Shown one piece after another: positions 8,760 through 16,963 of a DNA stretch of 25,748 nt. Location of the stretch: the NCBI GenBank assembly GCA_028819955.1, contig JAPPKP010000081.1, positions 1-25,748 on the forward strand, in the 5' to 3' direction. Made by a program: the position numbers and the translations under genes. Position 1 is the stretch's first letter. Each line of letters starts with the position of its first letter. Under the pieces are notes generated by a model. That model was given only the letters and a program-made list of their open reading frames with translations, was not told where the DNA came from and did not search any database. The stretch is from Rhodospirillaceae bacterium (lineage in GTDB: Bacteria; Pseudomonadota; Alphaproteobacteria; UBA828).

Positions 8760-8888
8760 GAGTGGGGAATCCCGCGCGAGTCCGGCGAAGGCTGGCCCGC
8801 CGACGCCGCGGCCGCGCACGCCGCGTGGTGGAAGGCGCGCATCGCCCGGCAGAAAGAGATCGATGCCTCCATCGCCGCCAAGGCGGAC
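8760..8888 (+). pseudogene. Remnant of a site-specific DNA methyltransferase (tentative)
   Basis: About 43 codons in one plus frame read EWGIPRESGEGWPADAAAAH then WWKARIARQKEIDASIAAKAD. This resembles, from memory, an internal segment of large adenine-specific DNA methyltransferases, just before their VAGPFTVESLSPH-type region. No start, catalytic motif or stop belongs to it. Homology leaves this frame near 8888 and a different frame carries a different gene scrap. It overlaps the 5' side of the recQ gene region only by adjacency, on the opposite strand. Confidence 0.4.
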
Positions 8889-8896
8889 CACGGGGG

Positions 8897-9151
8897 GAGC
8901 TTCTACAGTCGCTTGGCGTTGCGCGAGGCTCCTTGGCGGAGCTCGAAGCGTTCGTGATCTTGTGCGAGAGATTGCGGCTGATCGACGCGACGGAGCCGGC
9001 GAGCTTGTCGAGCGACTGCGCCGAGATCAACAAGATGCTTCACGCGCCGATGAAATCGCTGTCCGCCCGCCACTATCCACTATCCACAGGTCACTATTCG
9101 CGGCGTAGACGTCTTCCACCCCTCCGCCACTCTTCAATGGCAATAGGTTGA
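8897..9151 (+). pseudogene. Remnant of a four-helix-bundle (23S rRNA intervening-sequence type) protein
   Basis: A plus-strand frame reads ELLQSLGVARGSLAELEAFV, then ILCERLRLIDATEPASLSSD, then CAEINKMLHAPMKSL. These match helices 3 and 4 of the small four-helix-bundle family (SLAELEA, LG-LID, AEI-KML). A typical low-complexity tail encoding RHYPLSTGHYS follows, with a stop at 9149-9151. The first two helices and the start codon are missing, replaced by the methyltransferase scrap. It is a truncated, presumably dead gene. The 9152-9279 stretch to the next gene end shows nothing I can identify. Confidence 0.55.
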
Positions 9152-9279
9152 TTAACCGCTATTAAACCGGAGTTCGTGAGAAAGTATCTACTATTTCAAC
9201 CCCATCTTCCGCGCAATTCCGCGAAACGGCCTGGAACCACTCGGGATGATTCCGCCCCGCCCGGCCGCCGGAAACCGTC

Positions 9280-11484
9280 TCAGCCGGAGGCGAGACGCCC
9301 CAGTACGTTCTCCGTGATGCGCGAGACGTTGTTGTCGTAGTCGTTGTGCGGCAGGGACGGGCACCAGCACATCGAGCCTGCCGCGAACACGCCCCCGCCG
9401 GCAGTCGTTTCGTAGTAACTGATGTCGGCCCTGATGCTCGCCTTCTGCCGCTCGACGGGCTCATAGGGCATGGAGAAGTTGAGACAGAGCGGCGAGTGAT
9501 CGGAGGAGGAGGCGAGCTTCAGCGTGTTGGGCGGCGAGTTGGCCTGAACGCAATCGAACTCGTCGCCGGCTGCCCCACCCATGGCGAGCCCGAAATCGCC
9601 GATCGGCTCGTCGTCTGCGACACCTTCGAAGACGAAGGCCGCCCCCTCATCGAAGCTGTCGTCCATGCGGTCGTAAGGCTCCGCCTTGCAGAATCCCTGC
9701 GAGGTGTAGCCGGAGCCGAACAGGCGCTCCGGACCCTTGCCGATTCCGCGCCAGCCGCCGCCCAGGGTGCCGGTCGTCGCATGGTAGCGCTCGCCCGGAG
9801 CGACCCCCATGGCGCCGAGGCCCCAGGGGTCCTCCTTCCTGACCTCGATGACGTGGGGCCGTGCGGGATCGCGGCTCGTGACCCACCAGGCGCCGTTGCC
9901 GCCCAGGTTCATGAGGCTGCCGCCGCCGGACAAATAGGTCTCGAATGCCTTGTGCATGGCGTGGGAGAAGTACTCGGGATGCGAGCCGAGCAGCACGACC
10001 CGGTAGGGCGCGAGCAGCGCGGCACCCTCGGCGTCGAGGTCCTCGTCGGTCGCGACATCGAAGGAGAAGCCTTTCCGGTCGAGCCAGTCGACGAGATACA
10101 TTTCGGCGCCGAAGTGCCTGCCCGCGCCGCTCCAATACGCGGTGAGCTTGGGGCTCAGGTTGAGCACCGGCTTCAGGCGGGAGACCGTGCAGCAATAGCT
10201 GCCGTCGGTGTGCGCATCGTAGGTCGAGGGGCCGAGCTGCGCTCCGAACCCGGCCGTGAAGGCATCCTGGCGCGAGAGCACCACCGGATGGTCGCTCGCC
10301 AGATCCCACTGGACGAAGTCCTGGGCGTGGAAGCGCTCGTTTGCATAGGCCATGTAGGTGAAGGTGGGGAACAGGAAGAGGATGTCCGCGCGGGGTGCGC
10401 CGGGCCCCGGACGGACGAAGAACGGCACGTAGTCCTCTTCATCCTCCGCACCCCTGAGCCGCGCAGCGTAGACGCCGCTCGGCAGGTCATCGGGCACGTC
10501 GTACACGAAATCGGTCGCCCAGCCCGCATCGTCGACATCGTCGTCATGGAAGTAGATCGCCCCGTAATGCTCGGGATTCGCCGCGAAGCACGACGAGGAG
10601 GCGTCCCAGGCGTGGTCGGTGACCGCGCGGGCCGGGTTGTTGACGACCTGCGCGTGGAGATCATGGGGCCCGGTATCGGGGACGGAGAGGCCAAACGGCG
10701 TGGCCGCGAAGTCCCACGCCGCCGCGACGTCGCCGGGCAACTCGCCGCCGCTCTCGATGGCGTCGATCTCGTCTTCCGAGAGAGCGCGCGCGTAGACCCG
10801 CGGGCGGTCGATCTTGCCGTTGAAGCACGCCCGGAACGGCGTCTCGTCCCCCGCGGCGGCTCCGAGCGCCGCGATCAGCAGGTCGGCCTCCGTCTCCGGC
10901 GCATCGACATCGCTGACGGCATCGCGGCGCGCCGCGTGCTGCACCCAATGCGGCGAGAGCGCGTCCGACGTCGCCTGGACGAGCCGAACGGCGCCGCTTG
11001 CCGCATCCCAGCTCGCGGCGACGAAGGTCCAGCGGCGCGGCGCGATCGCGAGGTCCGACCGCAGCCGGAACGTGCGTTCCCCGTCGCTCAGCCGGAACGC
11101 GGTCATGCCGGCCTCGTCGATGACGAGGCTGTAGCCCGGACCGTCCGGACCGTCGACCTTACCGACGATCCCCTGCTCGGCGCCCCCCGGCGCGGTGGCG
11201 AAGATCCAGGCCGTGACGGCAAGGCCCCGGCTGGTTGCCAGTGCCGGCGCGTGGGCGACGCGCAGATGGGAGCCGGGCTTCATGGTCTGGACGCGGCCCG
11301 GATACGTCCCGTTGCAGGCGGCGTCGATCTCCTCTTCCCGGTAGCCGGGTCCTTGCGGGCGGTCATCGGCCTGCAGCAGGCGCACGATGTCGGCACGGTA
11401 GGCGCCGACCTCGCTGTTGATCTTGAAGGCGATCGGCGCGCCTTGGCGCACGCTCCAGCAGTCGGCGTAGCCATAGAGTTTCAT
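9280..11484 (-). CDS. N,N-dimethylformamidase-type large (beta) subunit amidohydrolase
   Basis: This 734-residue protein has the architecture of the large subunit of N,N-dimethylformamidase, which cleaves formamides to formate and an amine. A short N-terminal beta segment precedes a laminin-G/concanavalin-like domain (about 85-250) and a glutamine-amidotransferase-like C-terminal domain (about 365-734). Family members bind one iron through two tyrosines and one glutamate. The candidates here are Tyr380 (FTYMAYAN), Tyr422 (STYDAHTDGSY) and Glu504 (GSHPEYFSH). The start at 11484 is preceded by GAGGGGG. No small subunit gene (about 130 residues) is seen nearby. The gene lies downstream of a solute-binding protein and a permease remnant on the same strand. 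The true substrate is unknown, as many homologues are not dimethylformamidases. Confidence 0.82.
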   Translation of the reverse strand: MKLYGYADCWSVRQGAPIAFKINSEVGAYRADIVRLLQADDRPQGPGYREEEIDAACNGTYPGRVQTMKPGSHLRVAHAPALATSRGLAVTAWIFATAPGGAEQGIVGKVDGPDGPGYSLVIDEAGMTAFRLSDGERTFRLRSDLAIAPRRWTFVAASWDAASGAVRLVQATSDALSPHWVQHAARRDAVSDVDAPETEADLLIAALGAAAGDETPFRACFNGKIDRPRVYARALSEDEIDAIESGGELPGDVAAAWDFAATPFGLSVPDTGPHDLHAQVVNNPARAVTDHAWDASSSCFAANPEHYGAIYFHDDDVDDAGWATDFVYDVPDDLPSGVYAARLRGAEDEEDYVPFFVRPGPGAPRADILFLFPTFTYMAYANERFHAQDFVQWDLASDHPVVLSRQDAFTAGFGAQLGPSTYDAHTDGSYCCTVSRLKPVLNLSPKLTAYWSGAGRHFGAEMYLVDWLDRKGFSFDVATDEDLDAEGAALLAPYRVVLLGSHPEYFSHAMHKAFETYLSGGGSLMNLGGNGAWWVTSRDPARPHVIEVRKEDPWGLGAMGVAPGERYHATTGTLGGGWRGIGKGPERLFGSGYTSQGFCKAEPYDRMDDSFDEGAAFVFEGVADDEPIGDFGLAMGGAAGDEFDCVQANSPPNTLKLASSSDHSPLCLNFSMPYEPVERQKASIRADISYYETTAGGGVFAAGSMCWCPSLPHNDYDNNVSRITENVLGRLASG

Positions 11485-11523
11485 CGCTGATCCCCCTCTT
11501 CTGTCCCGACGTCCCCGGCAGGC

Positions 11524-11700
11524 TCAGGCGAGCGGCCGCGCCTGCAGCGGATGCAGGCGGTTGCAACGCCCGACGACCAGGAGATTGACCGACATGATGG
11601 CCAGTGTCAGCAGGGTCACGGCCGCCACCGGCAGGCGGGCCGGCACGCTCTGCCCATGCGAGTCTTGCCGGCCCTCTTCTAGAACGTCTGCGAAACCGGG
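11524..11700 (-). pseudogene. C-terminal remnant of a DppC-type ABC permease
   Basis: The minus frame ending at TGA 11526-11524 reads FADVLEEGRQDSHGQ, then VTLLTLAIMSVNLL, then a tail ending QARPLA. This corresponds to the last membrane helix and end of a dipeptide/oligopeptide permease. The intact permease in this window (17946-18806) shares LAIMSVNLL and the same layout of the tail. Everything upstream of the last helix is missing and the preceding gene is the solute-binding protein. A deletion between a binding-protein gene and the end of a permease gene would explain it. Confidence 0.6.
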
Positions 11701-11749
11701 GCCCCGAGACGCGTTCGCGCAACGTCACGGGGCCCGCATGATCGCGTGC

Positions 11750-13318
11750 TTAGTTCAGAAGCACGTACTCCTCGATGTACTTGAAGTGGTTGACGTAGCC
11801 CTCGGCCTCGTGAATGCGCGGCCTCACCTGGTCCTCGCGGTAGGCGACAATCGCAGGCTTGCCAACTAGGGCGACCATGTTGGCCTGGGCATCGATCGCG
11901 CTGCAGATTTCGCCGAAGAGCGCGTCTCGCTCGGCCCCCGGCGCGGTCTCCTTCGCCTGTTCGAGGAGGGCCGTGAGCGCCTCGTCCTTGAGCATGAACT
12001 GGCCGTTCCACACCGCAAAGTCGGGGTCCCACCACGCCGGCACCATGACCGGATCGGTGTAGCCGGCGAACCAGGACATCGCCATGTCGAACTCGCCGGT
12101 GACGAAGGCCCGTTCCAGCCATTCGCCGCGCGGCACCGCCTCGACGTTGACCGCCATGCCAATGTCCTTGAGGCTGTCGGCGATCACCTGTGCGATGAGC
12201 GGGAACACCGGGACGGTGGGCGAGGCGACGAAACCCACCTCGACCCCTTCGGCGCCGGCCTCGGCGAGCAACATCTTGGCCTTCTCGACGCGCGCAGAGC
12301 GCGGTTCCTGATAGGACGGGATGTCATGGCACGCCGCCGAGGAGGGGAAGGCCGCGGGCACCGGATAGTCGACGGCGGCGGTGCCGGCGAGCGCGATGTC
12401 CGAGATCTTCTGGCGGTCGAGCCCCAGCACCATGGCCTGGCGCACCCGCTCGTCGGCGAAGGGCGAGCCCCTGTCCGGCAGGGCCTGAACGTCGATGCGG
12501 TAGTAGTCGGTTGTCTGCTGGACCACCGTGCTCACATTGGGCGCGCCGGCCAGCAGGACCGGCGTGTCCGGATTGTCGAAATTGGCGATATGCACGCGCC
12601 CGTCCCGCAGCGCCCCGATACGGGCCGCGTCGTCCGGGATGACGAGGATCTTGACCTCGTCCACGACGGGATGGCCCTCGCGCCAGTAGTGCGGATTGCG
12701 CTGAAGCGTCCAGGACTCGTTCTGCAGGTGCTCGGCCACCATGAACGGCCCCGATCCCAGCATTTCCTTGGTTACGTCGAACGTCCCGGCCTCCAGCTCC
12801 TCGAACGGGATGATCGAGGCGTTGACCGACGAGAGTGCCGCCAGCAGCGGGCTGTAGGGCCGCTCCAGCTCGATGCGCACGGTATGCGCGTCGTCCGCGA
12901 CGATCTCGGTAATGGGTCCGGTCTGGCGCGCCCAGAACGAGCCGATCTCGGGATCCCTCAGCCGGTTGAGGCTCTTCACCACATCATCGGCGGTGACGGA
13001 ACGTCCGTTCGAGAACTTGGCGTTCTGCCGCAAGTGAAAGACGTAGGTGGTGGGCGAGGGCTGCTCCCACGATTCGGCGAGCAGCGGCTCGAACGTGAAA
13101 TCTCCCTTGGGCTCGATCAACGTCTCGTACACGAGGAACAGCACCTGCCACGTAACGCCGTTGGTCGCCACGTGCACGTCGAACGAATCGACGTCGTTGG
13201 GCTTGCCCCATACGAGCGTGCCGCCCTTCATGTCTTCGGCCGTTGCAGCGGCCCCAAACGATAGCGTGAGAACGGCGGCAAGCGCCGCGCGCTGAATACT
13301 CTTGCCCCAAGCCTTCAT
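11750..13318 (-). CDS. ABC transporter solute-binding protein, family 5 (peptide/opine/nickel type)
   Basis: This 522-residue periplasmic binding protein delivers a solute to a DppBC-type permease. It has a signal peptide (MKAWGKSIQRAALAAVLTLS, likely cleaved after AATA). The family 5 features are GGTLVWGKPNDVDSFDVH, the YETLIEP segment, LAESWEQ and FHLRQNAKFSNGRSVTADDV near residues 85-125. The start at 13318 is set by GGGGAGGA eight bases upstream. A longer frame reaches 13363 but would bury the signal peptide. The only intact permease and ATPase genes of this type lie at 16025-19768 on the same strand, so they are the probable partners. A remnant of another permease lies just downstream. 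Confidence 0.93.
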   Translation of the reverse strand: MKAWGKSIQRAALAAVLTLSFGAAATAEDMKGGTLVWGKPNDVDSFDVHVATNGVTWQVLFLVYETLIEPKGDFTFEPLLAESWEQPSPTTYVFHLRQNAKFSNGRSVTADDVVKSLNRLRDPEIGSFWARQTGPITEIVADDAHTVRIELERPYSPLLAALSSVNASIIPFEELEAGTFDVTKEMLGSGPFMVAEHLQNESWTLQRNPHYWREGHPVVDEVKILVIPDDAARIGALRDGRVHIANFDNPDTPVLLAGAPNVSTVVQQTTDYYRIDVQALPDRGSPFADERVRQAMVLGLDRQKISDIALAGTAAVDYPVPAAFPSSAACHDIPSYQEPRSARVEKAKMLLAEAGAEGVEVGFVASPTVPVFPLIAQVIADSLKDIGMAVNVEAVPRGEWLERAFVTGEFDMAMSWFAGYTDPVMVPAWWDPDFAVWNGQFMLKDEALTALLEQAKETAPGAERDALFGEICSAIDAQANMVALVGKPAIVAYREDQVRPRIHEAEGYVNHFKYIEEYVLLN

Positions 13319-13503
13319 GGCGTCATCCTCCCCAGAAGGTTGAGAGAGAAGTCTAGCCCGCATCTCTCGCCAAGGTCACGGCCTGCTTGGCGGTCACATC
13401 ACCGAGCGCCTCTCTCCCGCCTGCGGCGCCTGCGCGGTTGCGCGCCACAAGAGGCGTTCGTTAACCTTTCCGTGCGACGGCTAAGGGGAGGAGGCCGAAG
13501 AGC
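13319..13503. promoter_or_regulatory. Divergent control region with an inverted repeat
   Basis: This 185-base gap separates the minus-strand binding protein gene from the plus-strand oxidoreductase-RraA operon. It holds CGCCAAG and CTTGGCG as an inverted repeat (13368-13392, 11 bases between). The hexamer GGTCAC occurs as a direct repeat at 13374 and 13392. These could be regulator sites serving both directions. No convincing -10/-35 pair stands out. Confidence 0.3.
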
Positions 13504-14562
13504 GTGGACGCGGCAGGGCGGATCTGGGTTGCGGGCGCGGGCGGCATAGGCTCGGTGGTGGGGTACCGCTTGGCGCGCGCCGGGCTCGACCCGTTGGTCA
13601 TCGATGGGTGGGACGACAACGTGCGTGCGATCAACGACGCCGGACTGCGTCTCGCCGGGCAGTTCGGGGACGTCCCGGTCTCGGCGCGGGCCATCGCGTT
13701 CGACGATGCTTGCCGGGAGCCGGAACCGCCCGCCATCGTCCTGTTGTGCGCGAAGTCCTTCCAGACCGAGCCCGTGCTTGACGCGCTCGCATCGAAGCTC
13801 GCGCCGCCCGCCATCGTCGTGTCGCTCCAGAACGGCATGAACGAGGAGGCGATCGCTGTCCGCGTCGGCGCCGAGAGGACCGTCGGCGCGGTCGTGGTCA
13901 TGGACGCCGCGCTCGCCGGACCGGGTGTCGCCACACAGGAGAACCCGGACGAACGATCCTTCACGCTTGGCAGCCTTGAGGGAGGACCGAGCGCGGCCGT
14001 CGATACGGCCGCCTTCGTGCTGCGTGTCGTGGGCGACGTGCGGGTCTCCGACGATATCCGGGGCGAACTGTGGTCGAAGCTGGTGCACAACTGCATGATC
14101 AACGGGGTGTGCGCGCTCACCGGTCTCACCGGAGCCCAGGCGCTGCGGCATCCGCGGGCATGGCCCTTCATCCGGATGCTGGGCCGCGAGGCCGTGGCGG
14201 TCTCTCGGGCCCAGGGTGTGACGCTCGGCGCGGCCGGCCTATTCGGCTGCAAGGCCCCGGACTTTCTGGAGGACGGCCGGGCCGCTCGTCTCGAGGAAGC
14301 GATCCTCACCGCCTATCCGGAGACCGAAGAGCTCTATCCCTCCATGGCGCAGGACGTGGCGAAGGGGCGGCCGACCGAAATTGGGTGGCTCAACGGGTGG
14401 ATCGAGGGAATGGGGCGCAAGGCCGGTGTCGCGACGCCCGCGAACAGCCGCATCACCGCGTTGATCGGTGAGGTCGAGCGGGGTGCGCTGAAAGCCGGCG
14501 AACAGAACGTCGAACTTCTGGACGAAACGCCCGCGGCCGATACCCCGACGGAAGGAGGCTGA
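13504..14562 (+). CDS. Ketopantoate reductase (ApbA/PanE)-family NADP-dependent oxidoreductase
   Basis: This 352-residue protein has an N-terminal Rossmann fold with GAGGIG at 11-16. Lys84 lies in LCAKSFQT, LQNGM is at 108-112, and the conserved catalytic-type lysine Lys192 is in ELWSKLVHNCMIN. These match the ApbA/PanE fold, which reduces 2-keto acids or oxidises 2-hydroxy acids with NADP(H). It is longer than E. coli PanE (about 300) by a C-terminal tail. The start is GTG at 13504, preceded by AGGGGAGGAGG. It is followed after one base by the first RraA gene, so a role with those enzymes is more likely than pantothenate synthesis. The substrate is unknown. Confidence 0.85.
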   Translation: MDAAGRIWVAGAGGIGSVVGYRLARAGLDPLVIDGWDDNVRAINDAGLRLAGQFGDVPVSARAIAFDDACREPEPPAIVLLCAKSFQTEPVLDALASKLAPPAIVVSLQNGMNEEAIAVRVGAERTVGAVVVMDAALAGPGVATQENPDERSFTLGSLEGGPSAAVDTAAFVLRVVGDVRVSDDIRGELWSKLVHNCMINGVCALTGLTGAQALRHPRAWPFIRMLGREAVAVSRAQGVTLGAAGLFGCKAPDFLEDGRAARLEEAILTAYPETEELYPSMAQDVAKGRPTEIGWLNGWIEGMGRKAGVATPANSRITALIGEVERGALKAGEQNVELLDETPAADTPTEGG

Positions 14563-14563
14563 G

Positions 14564-15265
14564 ATGGCGAAGGCGACCGGCCTGACCGAGGCGGAAATCG
14601 AAGCGCTGCGTGCTATCGATTCGGGTACCGTGGCCAACGCCGTCGACAGTTTCGGCGAGCGTGAGCGGATTGCCGGCTTCGCTTCCCTGGAGCTTCGCTG
14701 CCTCAATCCCGACCTGCCGCCGGTCGTGGGCTACGCCGTAACCTGCACCGAGGACGTCACGACGTCGCTGAGGCGACCGCGCGAGAGCTACGAGGCGCTG
14801 CTGCGCGCGATCGAGGAGACGCCCAAGCCGGCCATCGTCGTCTTCAAGGCTCTGGGCCAGGACCGGCTGCGCTCCTGCCATGTCGGCGACATGATGTGCA
14901 CGCTGCTCCAGCGCATGGGTGTCGTCGCGGTGGTGACCGACGGCGCGGCGCGCGACCTCAAGGCGGTGCGCGAACGCGCGCCGGACTTTCAACTCTTCGC
15001 CGCGGGCATGGTGCCGGCGGGCGGCGACTACACCATGTTCGACGTGGGCGGCCAGGTCTCGATCTGCGGCCTCAGGATCGCGCCTGGAGACCTGCTGCAC
15101 GGCGACGTCAACGGGCTGCTCTCGATTCCTGCCTCGGTCGCCCGACGCGTGCCCGAAAAGGCGCGGCAAATCCGCGAGTTCGAGTCCACCTTCGTCGAGT
15201 TCGTCAACGGACCGGACTTCTCGGTCGCCGAGCTCGGCCGCAGGTTCGGGCCGCCATGGGGATAG
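14564..15265 (+). CDS. RraA-family protein (HMG/CHA aldolase-like), copy 1
   Basis: This 233-residue protein belongs to the RraA/dimethylmenaquinone-methyltransferase-like family. Its members include class II 4-hydroxy-4-methyl-2-oxoglutarate/oxaloacetate aldolases and the RNase E inhibitor RraA. The divalent-metal and substrate motif is visible as VGDMM (Asp109) and TDGAARD with Arg130 and Asp131. PGDLLHGDVNGLLSIP near 185-200 is also conserved. The start at 14564 is preceded by GGAGG and lies one base after the upstream stop, so translation is coupled. The catabolic setting favours an aldolase or decarboxylase role over RNase E inhibition. Confidence 0.85.
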   Translation: MAKATGLTEAEIEALRAIDSGTVANAVDSFGERERIAGFASLELRCLNPDLPPVVGYAVTCTEDVTTSLRRPRESYEALLRAIEETPKPAIVVFKALGQDRLRSCHVGDMMCTLLQRMGVVAVVTDGAARDLKAVRERAPDFQLFAAGMVPAGGDYTMFDVGGQVSICGLRIAPGDLLHGDVNGLLSIPASVARRVPEKARQIREFESTFVEFVNGPDFSVAELGRRFGPPWG

Positions 15266-15278
15266 AAGGGGACGCACG

Positions 15279-15980
15279 ATGACGCCGATGCCGCCACAGC
15301 TCACCGCGCAGCAGATCGAGGCGCTCCGGAAGATCGACTCGGCGACGCTGTGCAACGCGATCGAGACCTTCGACGTGCGCGACGCGACCGCCGGCTACGC
15401 TTCGCTGGAGCTGCGCTGCATGTTTCCGGAACTGCCTCCCGTGACCGGCTACGCGGTCACCTGCACGGTTGATTCGACGACCCCGCGTCCCGGCGGGCCG
15501 AGCGGACTCGATAAGCTCGTCCGCGCGCTCGCTGCGGCACCCAAGCCGGCCATCGTGGTCATGAAGGCCGAGGGGCAGGAGCACCTGCGCAACTGCCATC
15601 TGGGTGACGTCCTGTGCACGATCTTCAACAGAATGGATGCCGTCGCCGCGGTGTCCGATGCAGGCGTGCGCGACCTCGCCGGAATTGCCGAGCGTGCGCC
15701 GGGCTTTCAGGTGTTCGGTGCGGGCTGCGTGGCATCGCACGGCGCTTACACGATCGTGGACGTCGGCACCACCGTCGCAGTCTGCGGCCTCACGGTCTCG
15801 CCGGGCGACCTGCTGCACGGCGATGCCAACGGCCTCGCCTCGATTCCCCACGCCATCGCCGATCGCCTGCCGCAAGCCGCCCAAGAGGTCCTGGAGGCCG
15901 AGTCGCGCATCGTCGACTACGTCCAGGGCCCCGAATTCGATCCGGAAACACTCGCCGAGCGCCTGGCCGGCAGGGACTGA
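15279..15980 (+). CDS. RraA-family protein (HMG/CHA aldolase-like), copy 2
   Basis: This protein has exactly the same length as copy 1 (233 residues) and is recognisably similar along its whole length. Examples are the shared ASLELRC, GYAVTCT, KPAIVV and GDLLHGD segments. The motif residues are retained as LGDVL (Asp110) and SDAGVRD with Arg131 and Asp132. It follows copy 1 after 13 bases, with AGAAGGGGA before the ATG, so it is the third gene of the operon that starts at 13504. The pair looks like a tandem duplication that has since diverged, possibly forming a hetero-oligomer or acting on two related substrates. It ends 44 bases before the convergent ATPase gene. Confidence 0.85.
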   Translation: MTPMPPQLTAQQIEALRKIDSATLCNAIETFDVRDATAGYASLELRCMFPELPPVTGYAVTCTVDSTTPRPGGPSGLDKLVRALAAAPKPAIVVMKAEGQEHLRNCHLGDVLCTIFNRMDAVAAVSDAGVRDLAGIAERAPGFQVFGAGCVASHGAYTIVDVGTTVAVCGLTVSPGDLLHGDANGLASIPHAIADRLPQAAQEVLEAESRIVDYVQGPEFDPETLAERLAGRD

Positions 15981-16024
15981 TCCGGCGGCTGGCGTAGCCG
16001 AAGATCCTCGTCGCGTTCCCTACG

Positions 16025-16963
16025 TCAGGCCTCGGCCACTTCCTCGGCGCGATGACATGCGGCGAGTCCGCCAGCGAGCTCGCGCAATGACGGGCGCTCG
16101 GTGCGGCAGCGATCGATCGCCCAGGGACAGCGCGGGCTGAGCGGGCAGCCGACGGTATCGATCGCCTCGATCTCGCCGCGCAGCTCGAAGCTCTCGCGCT
16201 CCCACTCAGCGATGGAGACCCGGAGCGCGCGGCTGTAGGGGTGCCAGGGCTTGCCGTAGAACCGCTCGGCATCGGCGAGCTCCATGATTTCGCCGGCATA
16301 GAGCACCGCGATGCGGTGTGAGATGTAGCGGGTGGCCGCGAGATCGTGAGAGATGAAGAGGGCCGCGAAGCCTTCGCGCTCCTGCAGCTCCTTAACGAGA
16401 TTCAGCACCTGGGTCTGGACCGATACGTCGAGCGCACTCACGGCCTCGTCGAAGACCACGAACCGCGGGCTGGTGATCAGCGCGCGTGCGATGGCCAGGC
16501 GCTGGCGTTGTCCGCCGGAGAGCTCGTGGGGATAGCGCTCGGCGAAGATCGGTTCCAGGCCGACACGCTCCAGCATCTCGGCGACCCGCTGGCGCACGAC
16601 AGCTCCGCCTTCGCCGACGACACGCAACGGCTCGCCCACGGAGACGCCCGCGCGAAGGCGCGGGTTGAGCGCCCACTCCGGATGCTGCAGGACCACCGCC
16701 AGCCGGCCAGGCAGCGCCCGCCGGCCGCGCGGGAAGGGCCGGCCCTCGAAGTGTACCTCGCCGCGGCTCGGCCGTACCGCGCCCAGGCAGATGCGGCCGA
16801 TGGTCGTCTTTCCCGAGCCGCTCTCACCGACGAGGCCAAGGGTCTCGCCACCTCGAATGGCGAAGCTCACCGACTTGACCGCCTCGACGGCGCGGCGCTC
16901 CCACATCTGGCCGGCCTGGAAGGTCACGCCGGCTCCTTCGAGGCTGATCACGTCGCCGTTCAT
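16025..16963 (-). CDS. ABC transporter ATP-binding protein, DppF/OppF type
   Basis: This 312-residue ATPase is one of the two different nucleotide-binding subunits of a peptide-type importer. It shows Walker A GESGSGKT at 46-53, Q-loop VVLQHP at 90-95, signature LSGGQRQR at 148-155, Walker B VVFDEA at 169-174 and the switch histidine in ISHD (206). The Walker B region has DEA where this family usually has DEP. The C-terminal oligopeptide domain ends with cysteines in CPLSPRCPWAIDRC and CHRAEE. The start at 16963 overlaps the stop of the upstream ATPase gene by four bases (ATGA). It is the last gene of the transporter operon. Confidence 0.92.
   Translation of the reverse strand: MNGDVISLEGAGVTFQAGQMWERRAVEAVKSVSFAIRGGETLGLVGESGSGKTTIGRICLGAVRPSRGEVHFEGRPFPRGRRALPGRLAVVLQHPEWALNPRLRAGVSVGEPLRVVGEGGAVVRQRVAEMLERVGLEPIFAERYPHELSGGQRQRLAIARALITSPRFVVFDEAVSALDVSVQTQVLNLVKELQEREGFAALFISHDLAATRYISHRIAVLYAGEIMELADAERFYGKPWHPYSRALRVSIAEWERESFELRGEIEAIDTVGCPLSPRCPWAIDRCRTERPSLRELAGGLAACHRAEEVAEA

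Noticed and set aside
9346..11490. Plus-strand open frame of over 700 codons opposite the amidase
   Set aside because: It is an antisense shadow; the minus-strand frame shows clear family motifs.
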